Shown here: piece by piece, positions 51,088 to 58,285 of the stretch
How the letters are laid out: each line of letters begins with the position of its first letter
How positions within the stretch are numbered: the first letter of the stretch is position 1
Position numbers and translations under genes: made by a program
NCBI GenBank assembly: GCA_036258175.1
Contig: DATAEE010000161.1
Span: forward strand, 8,850-72,849
Source of the DNA: DATAEE01 sp036258175
GTDB taxonomy: Bacteria; Acidobacteriota; Vicinamibacteria; Vicinamibacterales; 2-12-FULL-66-21
Reading direction: 5' to 3'
Length of the DNA: 64,000 nucleotides
Notes under the pieces: model-generated
The model's database searches: none
Told to the model about the DNA's origin: nothing
Seen by the model: the letters and a program-made list of their open reading frames with translations, nothing else

Positions 51088-52553
51088 TCGTGTTGGGCCG
51101 GCCTGAACGCCGACCCCTCCATTCGCGCTCTGGCCGCCTCGTCGAACAATCCGGCCCGAGGCGTCAAACCGGTCCACCACTCGAACTGTCGCTCCGCCTG
51201 CGCGACGAGCATCGGCAAACCGCCGAGCGTGCGGCAGCCGGCGCGCTGCGCGTCGGACATCAAGCGCGTCACCGGCGGCCAGTAGACGAGGTCGTACACG
51301 AGCGACCCGCCCGCAAGCAGCCGCGGATCGATCGGCGATGCCTCGTCGAAGCCGTCCATGCCGACAGGCGTCGTGTTCACGAGCACCTGCCAGCTGCCCG
51401 CAGGCGGTGGGAAGGGCGTCACGGTTCCGCGGCCCAGCGCTGCGATCGCAGCGGCCGCGTCAGGCCGTCGCGCCGACACCGACAGGATCGCTCCCGCGTC
51501 CGAGAGTGCAACCACCGCCGCACGGGCCGCACCACCGGCTCCGAGGATCGTGACCAGTCTGCCGTGGAGAATCGTCCCGCTCTTCAGCGGTGCGAGGAAT
51601 CCGGCCACGTCAGTGTTCGTCGCTTCCCATCCGTCTCCGACGCGCCGCAGTGTATTAAGCGCGCCAACCCGAGCAGCCACCGCATCGACGCGCCCGACCC
51701 GCGACATCAGATCGACTTTCAGCGGCGCGGTCACGCTCATGCCCATCACGTCGAAGAGCGCCGCCCCTTCGAGCGCGTCGTCTGCATCCGTGGCGTCGAG
51801 CGGAACATAGACGGCATCTATGCCGGCGTCCGCGAACCCCGCGTTGTGCATGATCGGCGAGAGCGAATGGAATACGGGTGAACCGACGATGCCGTACACA
51901 TCCGTGTTGGCGGTTACGCGGCGAACATGAAACTCATCGATCATCTTCGCGGCTGGCACCTGGCCGACGGCGGCTTCTCCTCCTGCATACGTCCAGGCGG
52001 ATCCGAGGCGCGCCGAAAGCACGCGGGTCGCGAGCCCTCGTGGTCCCATACCCAGCAACACCGCCCGATCGCCCTTGATCCGTTCGCTCAACGCGATCAG
52101 CGGAGCGAGCTCGCTCAGCCGCCGCGGCTCGACCGCGATCTTTACGACTCCGGCGCCGGTCGACCGCATCGCGCGATAGCGTTCGTCGAGATCGGCTGGT
52201 ACGCCGTCGAAAACATGGTTCGAGACGATGACGCGGTCGCGGCGGACGCCTGTCACGAGCTCGTCGAATCCAGCGCGCCATTCGACGTCGACGTGATCGG
52301 CCCCCGCGTCGAGGGCGGACGCCAGGAGTCGGCGCCGGGCGTCTTCCGGCCCATCGAACCGCCCACCTTCCCACGCCGGATGGCACGCCACGATGACCGG
52401 GGTGGTTCGCCCGGCAACCGCGCCTGCCGGATCGCCGTCAGAGACACCATCGAGCCGGACCTCGACAAGATCGGCAAGGCCCGACGCGGCATCGCGCCGC
52501 GCCCGCACCTCGGCCATCGTCGATCCGGTCACGGTGATGCAGAGACGCGTCAT
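51084..52553 (-). CDS. aroDE: Bifunctional 3-dehydroquinate dehydratase (type I) / shikimate dehydrogenase
   Basis: 489 residues. Residues 1 to about 215 are AroD type I: LVEVRLDGVSD, the catalytic His in VIVSNHVFDGVP and the Schiff-base Lys in GVVKIAVEPRR. Residues from about 218 on are AroE: YGIVGSPVFHSLSPIMHNAGF, SVTAPLKVD with the catalytic Lys, NTDVAGF with the Asp, and the NADP loop ILGAGGAARAAV. The same order is known from plants. It turns dehydroquinate to shikimate. Its ATG follows the terminator T-run of the attenuator at once; the only ribosome binding site, GGAGAGG, lies in the terminator 3' arm. First gene of the supraoperon. Confidence 0.96.
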   Translation of the reverse strand: MTRLCITVTGSTMAEVRARRDAASGLADLVEVRLDGVSDGDPAGAVAGRTTPVIVACHPAWEGGRFDGPEDARRRLLASALDAGADHVDVEWRAGFDELVTGVRRDRVIVSNHVFDGVPADLDERYRAMRSTGAGVVKIAVEPRRLSELAPLIALSERIKGDRAVLLGMGPRGLATRVLSARLGSAWTYAGGEAAVGQVPAAKMIDEFHVRRVTANTDVYGIVGSPVFHSLSPIMHNAGFADAGIDAVYVPLDATDADDALEGAALFDVMGMSVTAPLKVDLMSRVGRVDAVAARVGALNTLRRVGDGWEATNTDVAGFLAPLKSGTILHGRLVTILGAGGAARAAVVALSDAGAILSVSARRPDAAAAIAALGRGTVTPFPPPAGSWQVLVNTTPVGMDGFDEASPIDPRLLAGGSLVYDLVYWPPVTRLMSDAQRAGCRTLGGLPMLVAQAERQFEWWTGLTPRAGLFDEAARARMEGSAFRPAQHE

Positions 52554-52591
52554 AAAACAAAAAGCCTCTCCAACCAGCGGCTGAAGAGGCT
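52554..52591 (-). terminator. Intrinsic terminator (attenuator) directly before aroDE
   Basis: On the minus strand the arm AGCCTCT (52591-52585) pairs with AGAGGCT (52569-52563); inner bases extend it to about 13 pairs, two of them G-T, around a GCT loop. A nine-base T-rich run (TTTTGTTTT, 52562-52554) follows and ends at the aroDE ATG. The 3' arm also holds GGAGAGG, the likely ribosome binding site of aroDE, so folding could block both transcription and translation. Confidence 0.88.
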
Positions 52592-52619
52592 CATCAAGCT
52601 CCCGAACTTTGTAATGCGC

Positions 52620-52700
52620 TCAGCTAGAGCGCGCAGCCTCTCCCGCCTCGTGGGAATACCACCACCAATACTGCCCGGCGGGAAAGAACGCGGTCGGCAT
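52620..52700 (-). CDS. trpL: trp-type leader peptide with FF, Y, WWW and Y codons
   Basis: 26 residues from ATG 52700 to TGA 52620. Residues 5-6 are Phe-Phe, 11 Tyr, 12-14 Trp-Trp-Trp (codons 52667-52659) and 15 Tyr, an extreme enrichment in just the amino acids made by the operon downstream. The codons for Gly20-Glu21-Ala22 spell GGAGAGGCT (52643-52635), an exact copy of the terminator 3' arm. A ribosome stalled on the Trp codons leaves this copy free to pair with AGCCTCT and block the terminator; one that reaches the stop codon covers it. No ribosome binding site is seen and the predicted start of transcription is about 4 bases upstream. Confidence 0.88.
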   Translation of the reverse strand: MPTAFFPAGQYWWWYSHEAGEAARSS

Positions 52701-52710
52701 GAGCCCGGAC

Positions 52711-52739
52711 ACGATAACAGACCGACCTTAAGGGGTCAA
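52711..52739 (-). promoter_or_regulatory. Promoter of the aromatic supraoperon: TTGACC, 17-bp spacer, TATCGT
   Basis: On the minus strand TTGACC (52739-52734), then exactly 17 bases, then TATCGT (52716-52711). The predicted start near 52704 is only a few bases before the leader peptide ATG. The spacer contains CCTTAAGG, an 8-base palindrome that might bind a regulator. Confidence 0.65.
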
Positions 52740-52768
52740 ACGGCCGGAACCGGCGCGGTGGGCTGTCT

Positions 52769-52774
52769 TATAAT
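52769..52774 (+). promoter_or_regulatory. Perfect -10 box TATAAT before the S55 peptidase gene
   Basis: TATAAT ends ten bases before the ATG at 52785. There is no ribosome binding site between, so the mRNA is probably leaderless or nearly so. No matching TTGACA-like -35 is present at the right distance. Confidence 0.55.
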
Positions 52775-52784
52775 GGTTCTACTC

Positions 52785-54641
52785 ATGAGCAAATTCCGCC
52801 TGGTGAGCCTGGCGCTCGCGCTGGCGACGCTGGGGCTGGCAACCGTGCCGGCTTCGACGACGCTCATGGGTCTCGACGAAGTTCGCCCCGGCATGACGGG
52901 CGTCGGCCGCACGGTCTTCGACGGCGATCGCCGCGAGGAATTCAAAGTCCACATCCTCGGCGTCCTCAGGAACGTCGTCGGGCCTCAGCGGCATCTAATC
53001 CTTGCGCGCCTGGAAGGCGGACCGCTCGACCGGACCGGCGTGATGCAGGGCATGAGCGGAAGTCCTGTTTACGTGGACGGCCGGCTGATCGGCGCGGTGT
53101 CGTACTCGATCGGCGCGTTCTCGAAGGAACCGATTGCTGGGATTACCCCGATCAACGAGATGACCGAGACGGCCGCCCTCGCCGAGCGGCGACCGGCAAT
53201 CGCACGTCAGGATATCGAGCTGCCGCTGACGCGGGAAGGTCTGGCAGCGGCGCTTCGAAAAGCGTTTCAGCGCACGCGGCCCTTCGCCGAACGGCCCGGG
53301 GATGTCGACGCGCTTGGTCTGCCTGCCGGAGACGCAGGACGTCTCGGCGCACTCCTGCGGCCAATCGCGACTCCTGTCGTGATGGGCGGATTCGATGACA
53401 CGACGGCATCGCTCGTGGGCGGCGCCTTCTCGGATGCGGGATTCCTTCCGATCAACGCCGGTGCGTGGCACGAGGCTTTAGCCTCGCCACAGAAGTCGGA
53501 CTCTTCTGAGAAGCTGGAGCCCGGCGACGCAGTCGGCGTGAGCCTAATCACCGGGGATCTCGAGTTTGGCGGCACAGGCACCGTCACGCACGTGGACGGC
53601 GATCGCGTGTACGCGTTTGGCCACCCGTTCTTCAACCTCGGCCCGACGCAGTTTCCGATGACCCGCGCGCGCGTGTACTCGCTCCTGCCGAGCCTCATGA
53701 ACTCGTTCAAGATCACGGCAATGGGCCAGACCATCGGCACGTTCGAGCAGGATCGGGCGACGACGATCGCCGGACGCCTTGGTGCCGGCCCCGCGATGAT
53801 CCCGATCCGGTTGTCGCTCGCCTCCGAGCGCGGCATTCGCAAGACGTTCACGTTCAATGTCGTCAACGATCAGCTCTTTACACCGCTCCTGACGTTCGTG
53901 ACCGTCTTCAACACCCTCGGATCCTACGAACGACAGTTCGGTGCCGCTACCTACACCATCAGCGGCAAGGCGCGAGTCAAGGGGCACTCCGACGTCGCGT
54001 TCGAGAACCTCTTCACGGGCGACACGTCGCTCTCGGGCGCGGCGACCTACATCGCCGGACCGATCACGATGCTGCTCGCGAATGACCTCGAGAAGATTCA
54101 GATTGACGGTCTCGACATCACGGTGGCCTCGGCTGAGGAGCCGCGCAGCGCAACGCTGGAGCGCGTGTGGCTCGACGATGCGCGGCCGCGGGCGGGACGG
54201 ACGTCGACGCTCAAAGTGCTGACGCGGACGTATCGCGGCGAGGAGCGGGTGCGGTCGCTTCCCATCGAGATTCCACCGCATGCCTCCGGTTCGCTGACGC
54301 TGCTCGTTTCTGACGGCGCCTCGCTGACGCAGTGGGAACAGCGTGAGGCGCGGCGGCCCATGCCGGCGCAGAGCGTGGCCCAGATGATTCGCACCTTCAA
54401 CAACAGCCGGAAGAACAACCGGTTGTATGTGCGCCTGGTCAGCGCCGGCCCGGGCGCGATTGTCGAGGGCGAGTCGCTGCCGGCGCTGCCGCCGAGCGTC
54501 CTCGCGGTGCTCGAAGCGGACCGGAATGGCGGCAGCTTCGTACCTCTGCGCAACGCCGTCATCGGTGAATGGGAGATTCCAACCGACGTCGCCGTTCTCG
54601 GTTCGCGACAGCTCTCGATTGCGGTCGAGCCGTCGCGATGA
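52785..54641 (+). CDS. SpoIVB-like serine peptidase (family S55), exported
   Basis: 618 residues from ATG at 52785 (MSKFRLVSLALALATLGL, signal peptide). The S55 region has GEVRPGMTGVGRTVF-like LDEVRPGMTGVGRTV, then GVMQGMSGSPVYVDGRLIGAVSYSIGAF, where the Ser of GMSGSPV should be the nucleophile, and later VYAFGHPFFNLGPTQFPM. The C-terminal half is beta-rich. In Bacillus SpoIVB signals across the forespore membrane; here, in a diderm without visible sporulation genes, it is likely a periplasmic signalling or processing peptidase. Coupled to the beta-propeller gene by ATGA. A palindrome-bearing insert codes for the region around residues 229-234. Confidence 0.88.
   Translation: MSKFRLVSLALALATLGLATVPASTTLMGLDEVRPGMTGVGRTVFDGDRREEFKVHILGVLRNVVGPQRHLILARLEGGPLDRTGVMQGMSGSPVYVDGRLIGAVSYSIGAFSKEPIAGITPINEMTETAALAERRPAIARQDIELPLTREGLAAALRKAFQRTRPFAERPGDVDALGLPAGDAGRLGALLRPIATPVVMGGFDDTTASLVGGAFSDAGFLPINAGAWHEALASPQKSDSSEKLEPGDAVGVSLITGDLEFGGTGTVTHVDGDRVYAFGHPFFNLGPTQFPMTRARVYSLLPSLMNSFKITAMGQTIGTFEQDRATTIAGRLGAGPAMIPIRLSLASERGIRKTFTFNVVNDQLFTPLLTFVTVFNTLGSYERQFGAATYTISGKARVKGHSDVAFENLFTGDTSLSGAATYIAGPITMLLANDLEKIQIDGLDITVASAEEPRSATLERVWLDDARPRAGRTSTLKVLTRTYRGEERVRSLPIEIPPHASGSLTLLVSDGASLTQWEQREARRPMPAQSVAQMIRTFNNSRKNNRLYVRLVSAGPGAIVEGESLPALPPSVLAVLEADRNGGSFVPLRNAVIGEWEIPTDVAVLGSRQLSIAVEPSR
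53471..53486. repeat. Perfect palindrome with TTTA loop inside the S55 peptidase gene
   Basis: CGAGGC, loop TTTA, GCCTCG. It codes in frame for a short linker between conserved parts of the peptidase. Same design as 8965-8984 and 24009-24024, so perhaps a mobile palindromic element tolerated in a surface loop. Confidence 0.45.
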
Positions 54642-56833
54642 CGCGGCGGGTCCTGCCGGTCCTTGCCGGACTCCTCCTCGCATTGACGCTCCGCTCCGAC
54701 GCCGCGTCGCCGACCTTCTGGCTGGTCGCGACTCAGGCCGACTTCCTGCGCGGAGAGGCGGATCACCTTTCAATCGACAGCGACGGCCGACTCGCGCTGG
54801 GACCGGCGACCGAGCTCGTGGCTGAAACCACCGCACCGTTCCTGTGGACACTTGTTCCCGCTCCTGACGGTGGGTACTGGGCCGGCAGCGGGAACGAGGG
54901 AAAGGTCTATCGCGTCGATCGTGCCGGCAAGCTGACCGAGTTCTTCGACGCGCCAGAGCTCGAGGTCCACGCCCTCGCACCAGCTCCAGGTGGCGGCTTG
55001 TTCGTCGGTACTTCTCCCGACGGCAAGGTGTATCGCGTCGACGGGCCCGGCAAGTCGCAGGTGTTGTTCGATCCCGAAGACAAATACATCTGGTCGCTCG
55101 CTGCTGACCGCGACGGATCGGTGTACGTCGGCACTGGCGACAAAGGGGTCATCTATCGCGTGACGTCCGACGGCAAGGCGACGCCGCACTATCGGACGCG
55201 ATCGGCGCACGTCTTGTCGCTCGCGCTCGACCAATCCGGTCGCTTAATCGCGGGGACTGAGTCCCCGGGCCGCGTGTTCCGACTGGATCGGGACGGCAAG
55301 CCGTTCGTGCTGCTCGATTCCCCGTTCCGCGAGATCCGCGCGATCCGTTCCGCTCCGGACGGGACCCTCTACGTGGTCGCCGTGAGCGGGCGTCCCGGCA
55401 CGCCCGAACGGCCGGCTGATCGTCCGCCCGACTTGCCTCGTCCGCCCGTCCCCACAGTGTCGAGCGAGATCACGTCAATCACAGTGATCGAGAGCGGCGC
55501 GCAGTCTGAGGACACCGGGCCCCGCCAGGAACCGCGGCGTGTGGCGCGGGGCGCTGTCTATCGGATACTGCCGGACGGTCTCTGGGATTTGTACTGGGAG
55601 TCGCCGGACGATGCGCCGTACGACGTCTCTGTGGAAACGGGCGGCACGCTGCTCGTCGCAACCGGGAGCTCCGGCAAACTGTTTCGACTCTCCGGCGATC
55701 CGATCAGGGCCACGCTCGTCGCGCGGGCCGACGCCCAGCAGATCACGTGGCTCGTCCGCGAGCCTGATGGCCGGCACGTGTACGCGACATCCAATCCTGG
55801 AAAGATCTTCCGTCTCTCGCGCGATCGCGCCCGGCGCGGCCAGTACGAGTCGGACGTGCGCGATGCGTCGACCGTCGCCTCGTGGGGCGCGATCCGGTGG
55901 CGCGCGGCGGCCAACGGCGGGCGGATCGAAGTCTCGACACGGTCCGGCAACACGGCTACCCCGGACGATACGTGGAGCTCCTGGTCACCGCCATACGCGA
56001 CCGCGGAGGGCGATCAAATAGTCAGCCCGAAAGCGCGCTATCTGCAGTGGCGCGCGGTGCTGACGGCGGGAGACGGCGATCGCTCGCCGTCGGTGACATC
56101 GGTTGGCGCAGCGTATCTGCCCAGGAACCTGCGGCCGAATGTCGCGTCCATCACCGTGCACCCGCCCGGCGTTGTCTTTCAGCGCCCCTTCACTACCGGC
56201 GACTCGGAGATTGCGGGCTTCGACGATCGCGAACGGGCCGATGCGAGGCAGCAGAGCCCGCAGCCGGGCGGCGGGCCACCCCCGGGGTCGACGTCACTCG
56301 GGAGACGCCTCTACCAGAAGGGACTGCAGACCTTCGCCTGGAAGGCTGAGGACGGAAACGACGACCGGCTGCAGTACGACGTGTTCTACCGGCGAGAGGG
56401 AGAGACCACTTGGAAGCCGATCAAGCGCGAGCTGACCGATCCAATTGTCGTGTGGGACACGACGTCGGTTCCCGACGGCACGTACCTGATCAAGGTTGCG
56501 GCGACCGACACGCCGTCGAACTCTCCGGGCAACGCGCTCGTCGGCGAGCGCGAGAGCGGCACACTCGAAGTGGACAACACTGCGCCCCGGATCGTCGTTT
56601 CGCCGCCGGCGGCGACGACGCTCAGCTTCAGCGTCGAAGACAACCACTCCGCCATCCAGCGTGTGGAATACTCGGTCGACGGAAACCGCTGGCGGGCAAT
56701 CTATCCGAAGGATGGCATCCCGGATTCACGCCGGGAATCGTTCGAGCTTCCGGTACAGGAAACGTCCGGCACGATCATCATTCGGGCAAGCGACGCGATG
56801 AACAACGTCGCGACGGCTATGGCAGGACGGTAG
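54638..56833 (+). CDS. Exported beta-propeller protein with C-terminal Ig/FN3-like domains
   Basis: 731 residues from ATG at 54638 with a signal peptide (VLPVLAGLLLALTLRSDA). Residues 40-410 hold repeated blades with the pattern DG-x-V-Y-R-V-D-x-x-G-K (GKVYRVDRAGKLTEFF, GKVYRVDGPGKSQVLF, GVIYRVTSDGKATPHY, GRVFRLDRDGKPFVLL), like NHL or Kelch/SMP-30 type propellers. The C-terminal half has Ig/FN3-like strands (LQYDVFYRREGETTWKPI; VEYSVDGNRWRAIYPKDG). It overlaps the S55 gene as ATGA, so may be its partner or substrate. Confidence 0.78.
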   Translation: MTRRVLPVLAGLLLALTLRSDAASPTFWLVATQADFLRGEADHLSIDSDGRLALGPATELVAETTAPFLWTLVPAPDGGYWAGSGNEGKVYRVDRAGKLTEFFDAPELEVHALAPAPGGGLFVGTSPDGKVYRVDGPGKSQVLFDPEDKYIWSLAADRDGSVYVGTGDKGVIYRVTSDGKATPHYRTRSAHVLSLALDQSGRLIAGTESPGRVFRLDRDGKPFVLLDSPFREIRAIRSAPDGTLYVVAVSGRPGTPERPADRPPDLPRPPVPTVSSEITSITVIESGAQSEDTGPRQEPRRVARGAVYRILPDGLWDLYWESPDDAPYDVSVETGGTLLVATGSSGKLFRLSGDPIRATLVARADAQQITWLVREPDGRHVYATSNPGKIFRLSRDRARRGQYESDVRDASTVASWGAIRWRAAANGGRIEVSTRSGNTATPDDTWSSWSPPYATAEGDQIVSPKARYLQWRAVLTAGDGDRSPSVTSVGAAYLPRNLRPNVASITVHPPGVVFQRPFTTGDSEIAGFDDRERADARQQSPQPGGGPPPGSTSLGRRLYQKGLQTFAWKAEDGNDDRLQYDVFYRREGETTWKPIKRELTDPIVVWDTTSVPDGTYLIKVAATDTPSNSPGNALVGERESGTLEVDNTAPRIVVSPPAATTLSFSVEDNHSAIQRVEYSVDGNRWRAIYPKDGIPDSRRESFELPVQETSGTIIIRASDAMNNVATAMAGR

Positions 56834-56850
56834 GGCTCATTCAGCAATGA

Positions 56851-57582
56851 TTACGAAGAAGTCTTCCCTCTCACCGTGGTGTGCGACACCAGCCAGATCA
56901 TGTTGACCGCGACGGGCGCGCCACCGAACTCCGCGGGCGCGAACCGCGCGCGCCGCAGTGCCTCGAGCAGCGCGAGCACCTCACGACGGTCCCCTTCGTC
57001 CGACAGCACCTCGAACCCGCTGACGCGGCCCTCTTTGGTCACGACCGCCGCGAGCGCGAGCACGGCTTCCTGCTCGGTCAGCGCGACCGTCGGCATGTAG
57101 TCGTCTCTGCTGAATCGCGGGAACGTGACACCGGCGTCCAAGCGGTACGGGTTGAGATTAGAGCCAGGCGTCGCGCCGAGCTGATTCATCATCGCGGCGA
57201 GCGAATCGCTGCGGCCTGGCGACGCGAACGCGAGCGCGCCCAGCACGATCACGCTGCAGATGAGCGTCGCGGTGGTCGCCGCGAGCCCGATCCAGACCAG
57301 ATGCAGGTCCTCGAACAGACGACCCATGCGCGCATTGAGCGTGCGCTCGTGGTCCGCCTTGACCCGGCTGAGAATGTCTGCACGGAGACCGGTCAGGTCG
57401 TCCGCCTGGTGTGCTCCTCCGCGCAGCGCGTCGCCGAGGCGATCCAGCGCCGCAGCCTCGGACGCGCACCGCGGACAGCCATCGAGGTGGGTCTCGACGG
57501 CGAGCCGGTCCCGCGCGGGAAGCTCCCCGTCGTGAAACGCCATCATCCGCCGCCGAACGGCCGCGCATGTCAGCAGCTTCAT
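56851..57582 (-). CDS. Anti-sigma factor with zinc-finger head and large periplasmic C-terminal domain
   Basis: 243 residues from ATG at 57582, coupled to the sigma gene by ATGA. The head has an HC2-type zinc finger (AFHDGELPARDRLAVETHLDGCPRCASE). A membrane helix follows (about 103-128, IGLAATTATLICSVIVLGALAFA). The outer part (about 160-235) has TVALTEQEAVLALAAVVTKEGRVSGFEVLSDEGD and ALRRARFAPAEFGGAPV, reminiscent of the TonB C-terminal fold. It should hold the sigma factor at the membrane until an envelope signal. Confidence 0.82.
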   Translation of the reverse strand: MKLLTCAAVRRRMMAFHDGELPARDRLAVETHLDGCPRCASEAAALDRLGDALRGGAHQADDLTGLRADILSRVKADHERTLNARMGRLFEDLHLVWIGLAATTATLICSVIVLGALAFASPGRSDSLAAMMNQLGATPGSNLNPYRLDAGVTFPRFSRDDYMPTVALTEQEAVLALAAVVTKEGRVSGFEVLSDEGDRREVLALLEALRRARFAPAEFGGAPVAVNMIWLVSHTTVRGKTSS

Positions 57583-58196
57583 ATACCCCTCAACTCGCAC
57601 CGCAGCGATTCGCGCGCACGCGCGAGCCGCGATTTCACGGTGCCGACCGCGACGCCAAGCGAAAACGCAATCTCGTCGTAGCTGAGGCCGTCGATTTCCC
57701 GCAGGACGATCGCCGTCCTCTGATCGAACGGCAGCACCTCGAGCGCCTGCCAGATCCGCCCTGCAACCTCTTTCTGGCGATACACGCGTTCAGGCGAGGC
57801 GGCTGCCGATTCGGTAGGCAACTCACCATGCGCGCGCACGTGGTCGTCGAGCGAGACCTGCTGGCCGCGCCGCCGCCGGCGCCACCAGCGCATTCGGTTG
57901 CGCGCCTGGTTGATCGCGATCCGGTAGATCCAGGTGCGAAGCGCCGACTGGCCCCGGAAACGATGGATCGTCCGGAAAACGCGGAGGAATACCTCCTGGG
58001 AAAGGTCGAGCGCCTCGTCGTGGTCGCCGAGCAGGTGAAGCGCGAGCTGGTAAACGAGCCGCTGGTGTTCGTCGACGAGCGCGGCGCAGGCGTCTTCGTC
58101 GCCCGCGGCGCACCTCTGCACGAGCGCCGCCTCGCGGCCCCCGACGTCCTGCCAGGTGAGAGCCCGAATTGGTTTCACCGAGAGTTCCTCGGTCAT
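57579..58196 (-). CDS. ECF RNA polymerase sigma factor
   Basis: 205 residues from ATG at 58196. Region 2 (LVDEHQRLVYQLALHLLGDHDEALDLSQEVFLRVFRTIHRFRG; LRTWIYRIAINQARNRMRWWRRRRRG) and region 4 (LPFDQRTAIVLREIDGLSYDEIAFSLGVAVGTVKSRLARARESLR) are canonical. It is the second ECF unit in the window and differs clearly from that at 25.1 kb. Probably directs its own operon. An upstream in-frame start at 58247 exists but adds an unconserved stretch. Confidence 0.93.
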   Translation of the reverse strand: MTEELSVKPIRALTWQDVGGREAALVQRCAAGDEDACAALVDEHQRLVYQLALHLLGDHDEALDLSQEVFLRVFRTIHRFRGQSALRTWIYRIAINQARNRMRWWRRRRRGQQVSLDDHVRAHGELPTESAAASPERVYRQKEVAGRIWQALEVLPFDQRTAIVLREIDGLSYDEIAFSLGVAVGTVKSRLARARESLRCELRGI

Positions 58197-58285
58197 TTTA
58201 CCACTCGCTCTGGGAAGCCGGCAGATGGTCGCTGAGAGATTAGACACCTGCTACCATTGTTTGTTCCTGACGGAACCCCCTTGCG

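Noticed and set aside
52746..52751. ECF-type -35 box GGAACC before the S55 peptidase gene
   Set aside because: The distance to the following GTCT is about 12 bases, too short for an ECF promoter; TATAAT nearby is a better explanation.
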